Source: a virus. Taken from it: 30,346 nucleotides of DNA. The stretch lies in IMG/VR virus record IMGVR_UViG_3300044998_001421, positions 1 to 30,346 of that record; one strand, given 5' to 3'. Each line of letters opens with the position of its first letter. The first letter of the stretch is position 1. The position numbers and the translations under genes are program-made. Shown in pieces: positions 27,999 through 30,346 of the stretch. The notes beneath the pieces were generated by a model. That model was not told where the DNA came from and did no database searches. It worked only from the letters and a program-made list of their open reading frames with translations.

Positions 27999-28019
27999 CT
28001 GTCCTGGGCCGGAGGACAG
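27999..28019 (-). promoter_or_regulatory. Hairpin sequestering the sigma-factor ribosome-binding site
   Basis: CTGTCCT and AGGACAG form a perfect 7-bp stem with a 7-nt loop, ending 3 nt before the ATG at 27995. The only Shine-Dalgarno-like AGGA lies in the 3' arm. The rest of the 27996-28191 spacer holds nothing I can assign. Confidence 0.6.
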
Positions 28020-28191
28020 GCCCTGGCAGCGAAACAGGTCGGGTTACTGCGCCTCGGAACGATTCCGCCGAACCACGCAGGCGCGACAAACGGCTGCCGG
28101 GTGATGAGCCTCACGGCCTCAGCCGGCGGCTGCGGTGTCGCAGTGGTGCGGTTTGCGCACGGCCGCGTCGCGCCTTAATCAGCAGCGCAAA

Positions 28192-29169
28192 TCATTTCTC
28201 CTTCGGTCGTTGGGACTGCACGATCGGCTTTCCATGCTTGTCGCGGTCCTGCGACGCGACACCGCGCACGATAGAGTCACTGTCGGCGCTGTTGAGCACC
28301 TCGCCCGGACCACCAGCCCGCGTGATGGCCCGCTGAACCCGGTCCTTAGAGACCACCTGCTGCGTCTCCTGTGTCAGGAAGTCCGCGGCCGCCCGGACCG
28401 ACTGACACTGCCGATATGCGGCAATCATGATGTCGTCGGTGAGGTGCGTCTTGGTTTCGGCTTTGATCTGCTGGCGAATCATCTGACTCAACTGCTGTTG
28501 GGTTAGGGCGGGGACTGAATCGGATGCCGCCAGCGCATCGGCGTCATGGATGGCCGCTGCGATCTCCAGGGATTCGACCTCGATCTGGTCGTTCATCAGC
28601 ATCGCCACGTGCGAGAGGACGAGAATCGGGGGAATGCGTCGCCAGACTTCGTCGGGAGGCCGCCGGAGCGGGACGAAGAGGATCGGCTTTCGGCTGCGTA
28701 CCGCGGCACCGCGAATGGCATCGCCATCGTCCCATTGAAGGCCCCTCGCCCAGAGGACGTCGCGGGATGTGCCTTGCCATTTGGTTCGCCCGAGCCGCCA
28801 GAGGCGACCCGGCACGAGTTCCGTGCACTTGCCGGTGAGCGATAGGCATTTGGCGAGCGCTGCAGCGGTCGCGGCCAGGTCCACGGTCCACTGCTGCAGC
28901 GCCCCTGCCGGCACATCGGCACGATGGACCTCTGGGCATGGCACGACGAATCGCGTCGAGCCGTTCGGCCCCGGAATGGCCAGCACTTCCTCCATGTGAG
29001 AAAAGCATTCGGGGCAAAGGACGCGAACGGCGTTTTCAGCCGGGCGCAGGAAACCAAGCCCAACGAGCCTCTGATGGACGCCGCTCGGCCAAGTCGCGAC
29101 GACATGCGCCGAGATGGTTGGATCGGGGGAGTCCACCATTGGCCACAGGTATTCCAGCGGATCAGTCAT
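28192..29169 (-). CDS. Unknown protein with Cys-rich N-terminal region and C-terminal HTH-like segment
   Basis: The 325-residue protein has a possible zinc site in residues 50-80 (VLCPECFSHMEEV, then VVPCPEVHR), a middle GRLWRLGRTKWQGTSRDVLWA block, an ILFVPLRRPPDE strand-turn, and a C-terminal segment, SVRAAADFLTQETQQVVSKDRVQRAI, resembling a helix-turn-helix. I recall similar proteins from planctomycete genomes without function. ATG 29169 overlaps the stop of the preceding gene by 8 nt, so the two form a pair. Confidence 0.7.
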   Translation of the reverse strand: MTDPLEYLWPMVDSPDPTISAHVVATWPSGVHQRLVGLGFLRPAENAVRVLCPECFSHMEEVLAIPGPNGSTRFVVPCPEVHRADVPAGALQQWTVDLAATAAALAKCLSLTGKCTELVPGRLWRLGRTKWQGTSRDVLWARGLQWDDGDAIRGAAVRSRKPILFVPLRRPPDEVWRRIPPILVLSHVAMLMNDQIEVESLEIAAAIHDADALAASDSVPALTQQQLSQMIRQQIKAETKTHLTDDIMIAAYRQCQSVRAAADFLTQETQQVVSKDRVQRAITRAGGPGEVLNSADSDSIVRGVASQDRDKHGKPIVQSQRPKEK

Positions 29170-30346
29170 TGAGAATCCCCCACGTGCGGATGCAACGGTC
29201 GCCGATCACCTGCATCTCCTCCGGCTTGCTCTTGAGATCGCACGTATTGGGACAGCTCACGTTGAACGTCATCGTCTTCGCCTTCTGATGGCCGTCGCTC
29301 ATGAACTGAAGCTGGATGCCGACCTGCGTCACCGAGACCTGCGTGCGGTCCAGGTTGTACGCGCTGAGCAGCCGACCGATGGCGGTCGTCACCTCGGAGT
29401 GCGTCGCCGACTCCTTGAACTTGGGTTCCAGATACTCGACCGCCGGCACAATCACTTTCGGCACCAGGCGAATGCGGCGCAGGCGCACGGCGGCGATACG
29501 GTCATCGGGCGCGGTTGTGAATGCGAACGCCGGGTCCAGCAGGTGGTCGAGGTGGTACGTCGCCCGCACGGGATCGTCGTCGTCGACTTCGATTCCCAGC
29601 ACGGCGCGGCAGAAGGCCTTGCGGAGCGGGAGGTGGACTTTCTTGCCCCCCTTGGCGATCAGTTCGAGGGCCCCGTCGGACGGCAGATAGACGAACACGT
29701 TGTTGAACGTGTAACTCTCCTCGCGCGGCGTGAGGTTGCCGTCGGAATCGAACACCAGGAGCTTGTCGGGCCAGTCGGGCAGGTAGGCGAAGAAGAACTC
29801 TGCGCCGCCCATCCGCCGGTAGTGATGCACGCGGCAGACTTCCCCGCGCAGCTCCTTGTTCCAGTAGTAGGCCCGCACTTCGTTCTCCAATGCCGTCTTC
29901 ATCGCTTCGGTGACGGTGATCGGCTGCTGCGGCAGGCCGTTCCAGCGGTTGGCAAACTGCCCGCTGCGCAGCGCCTCGGCGCGGGCGAAGATCGCCGCTT
30001 CATCGAACGCCTCGCTCGCGTCCAAATAGGCCCAGAGCGCCTTGTCGGCGGGGCTCTTGTGCGTCTGGAATTCCTCCAGTTTGTCCGGGCAGCGCCACCC
30101 CATTTCTTCGAGGAGCACCTTCTGGCCGCGCGGGTCCGCAAGTTCGTTGACGTCCTGCAGAACCACCTGGTAGTGCCGCCGGCCGTCCCCCATCGCCTTC
30201 CAGGCGACGACGATCGGCTCGACGTTGTGCGCGCCGAGCGAATCCCAGGGGACGTCCGCCATCGCGGGCACGTCGGCGAACAGACGCCGCAGGAGGCTGT
30301 TGTCATGCAGCTTGAGCTGCTTCCGAAGATCGAACGCCTTAGCCAT
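29162..30346 (-). CDS. Unknown protein, first member of an uncharacterised pair
   Basis: The 394-residue protein begins exactly at the window edge with ATG (MAKAFDLRKQLKLHDNSLLR), which looks like a true start, though upstream context is missing. It has an N-terminal domain (to about 170) with PWDSLGAHNVEPIVVAWKA and VVLQDVNELADPRG, a middle beta-rich domain (FFFAYLPDWPDKLLVFDSDG; SYTFNNVFVYLPSDG), and a C-terminal domain ending SCPNTCDLKSKPEE then CIRTWGILND. No nuclease, ATPase or HTH motif is evident. It overlaps the next gene by 8 nt. The function is unknown. Confidence 0.7.
   Translation of the reverse strand: MAKAFDLRKQLKLHDNSLLRRLFADVPAMADVPWDSLGAHNVEPIVVAWKAMGDGRRHYQVVLQDVNELADPRGQKVLLEEMGWRCPDKLEEFQTHKSPADKALWAYLDASEAFDEAAIFARAEALRSGQFANRWNGLPQQPITVTEAMKTALENEVRAYYWNKELRGEVCRVHHYRRMGGAEFFFAYLPDWPDKLLVFDSDGNLTPREESYTFNNVFVYLPSDGALELIAKGGKKVHLPLRKAFCRAVLGIEVDDDDPVRATYHLDHLLDPAFAFTTAPDDRIAAVRLRRIRLVPKVIVPAVEYLEPKFKESATHSEVTTAIGRLLSAYNLDRTQVSVTQVGIQLQFMSDGHQKAKTMTFNVSCPNTCDLKSKPEEMQVIGDRCIRTWGILND

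Noticed and set aside
27996-28114. Short GTG-initiated minus-strand frame before the sigma factor
   Set aside because: It continues out of frame into the sigma-factor gene and has no recognisable features; only the hairpin in this spacer is called.

Overview
The window is high-GC DNA carrying most of a tailed-phage (siphovirus-type) genome, most likely a prophage or phage of a planctomycete. The host call is an inference. It rests on the protein flavours (a prohead protease fused to the capsid protein, a tail chaperone T-type segment, a HARE-HTH protein with a lysine-rich tail, and the terminal pair at 28192-30346), all of which resemble families I associate with Planctomycetes. No integrase, lysis gene, tRNA or att site is visible, so the element is incomplete here.

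Nearly all genes lie on the minus strand and read from 30346 down to 1. The first block (30346-18521) is regulatory and replicative. It holds an uncharacterised gene pair, a phage sigma-factor-like protein, a small unknown protein, a Sak4-type recombination ATPase, a DUF669 ssDNA-binding-type protein, an unknown protein with a faint Cas7/RAMP flavour, a RusA resolvase with a zinc ribbon, an SF2 helicase, a prim-pol/helicase, a repeat-rich non-coding stretch that may be an origin, and a ParB-methyltransferase fusion.

A plus-strand island (16269-18539) separates this from the late genes. It holds three small regulatory-looking proteins and an AbrB-Doc toxin-antitoxin pair, with a minus-strand DUF1937 gene inside it. 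The late block (16167-1) reads TerS-like, TerL, NrdR-like zinc ribbon, an HTH + metallophosphoesterase pair, a TacAT-type GNAT toxin-antitoxin, a 65-aa protein, portal, protease-capsid fusion, DUF2190 decoration protein, head-tail and tail completion proteins, a secreted papain-like protein beside a membrane thioredoxin-like protein, tail tube, G/GT chaperones, tape measure and one more tail protein.

Three patterns are not explained by the genes. (1) Arrays with an exact 5-nt period (GGNNN on the sense strand) sit at six minus-strand gene boundaries. (2) Arrays with an exact 7-nt period (GGAGWCN and its complement) occur at three places in the tail module, one of them inside the chaperone gene. 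(3) A 43-nt two-block element occurs twice, 16 kb apart, both times ending exactly 31 nt before a start codon, once directly downstream of the phage sigma-factor gene. The tail chaperone also carries a correctly phased T TTT TTC slippery heptamer followed by a fully open -1 frame, and a remnant of a second tape-measure start lies just upstream of the tape-measure gene.
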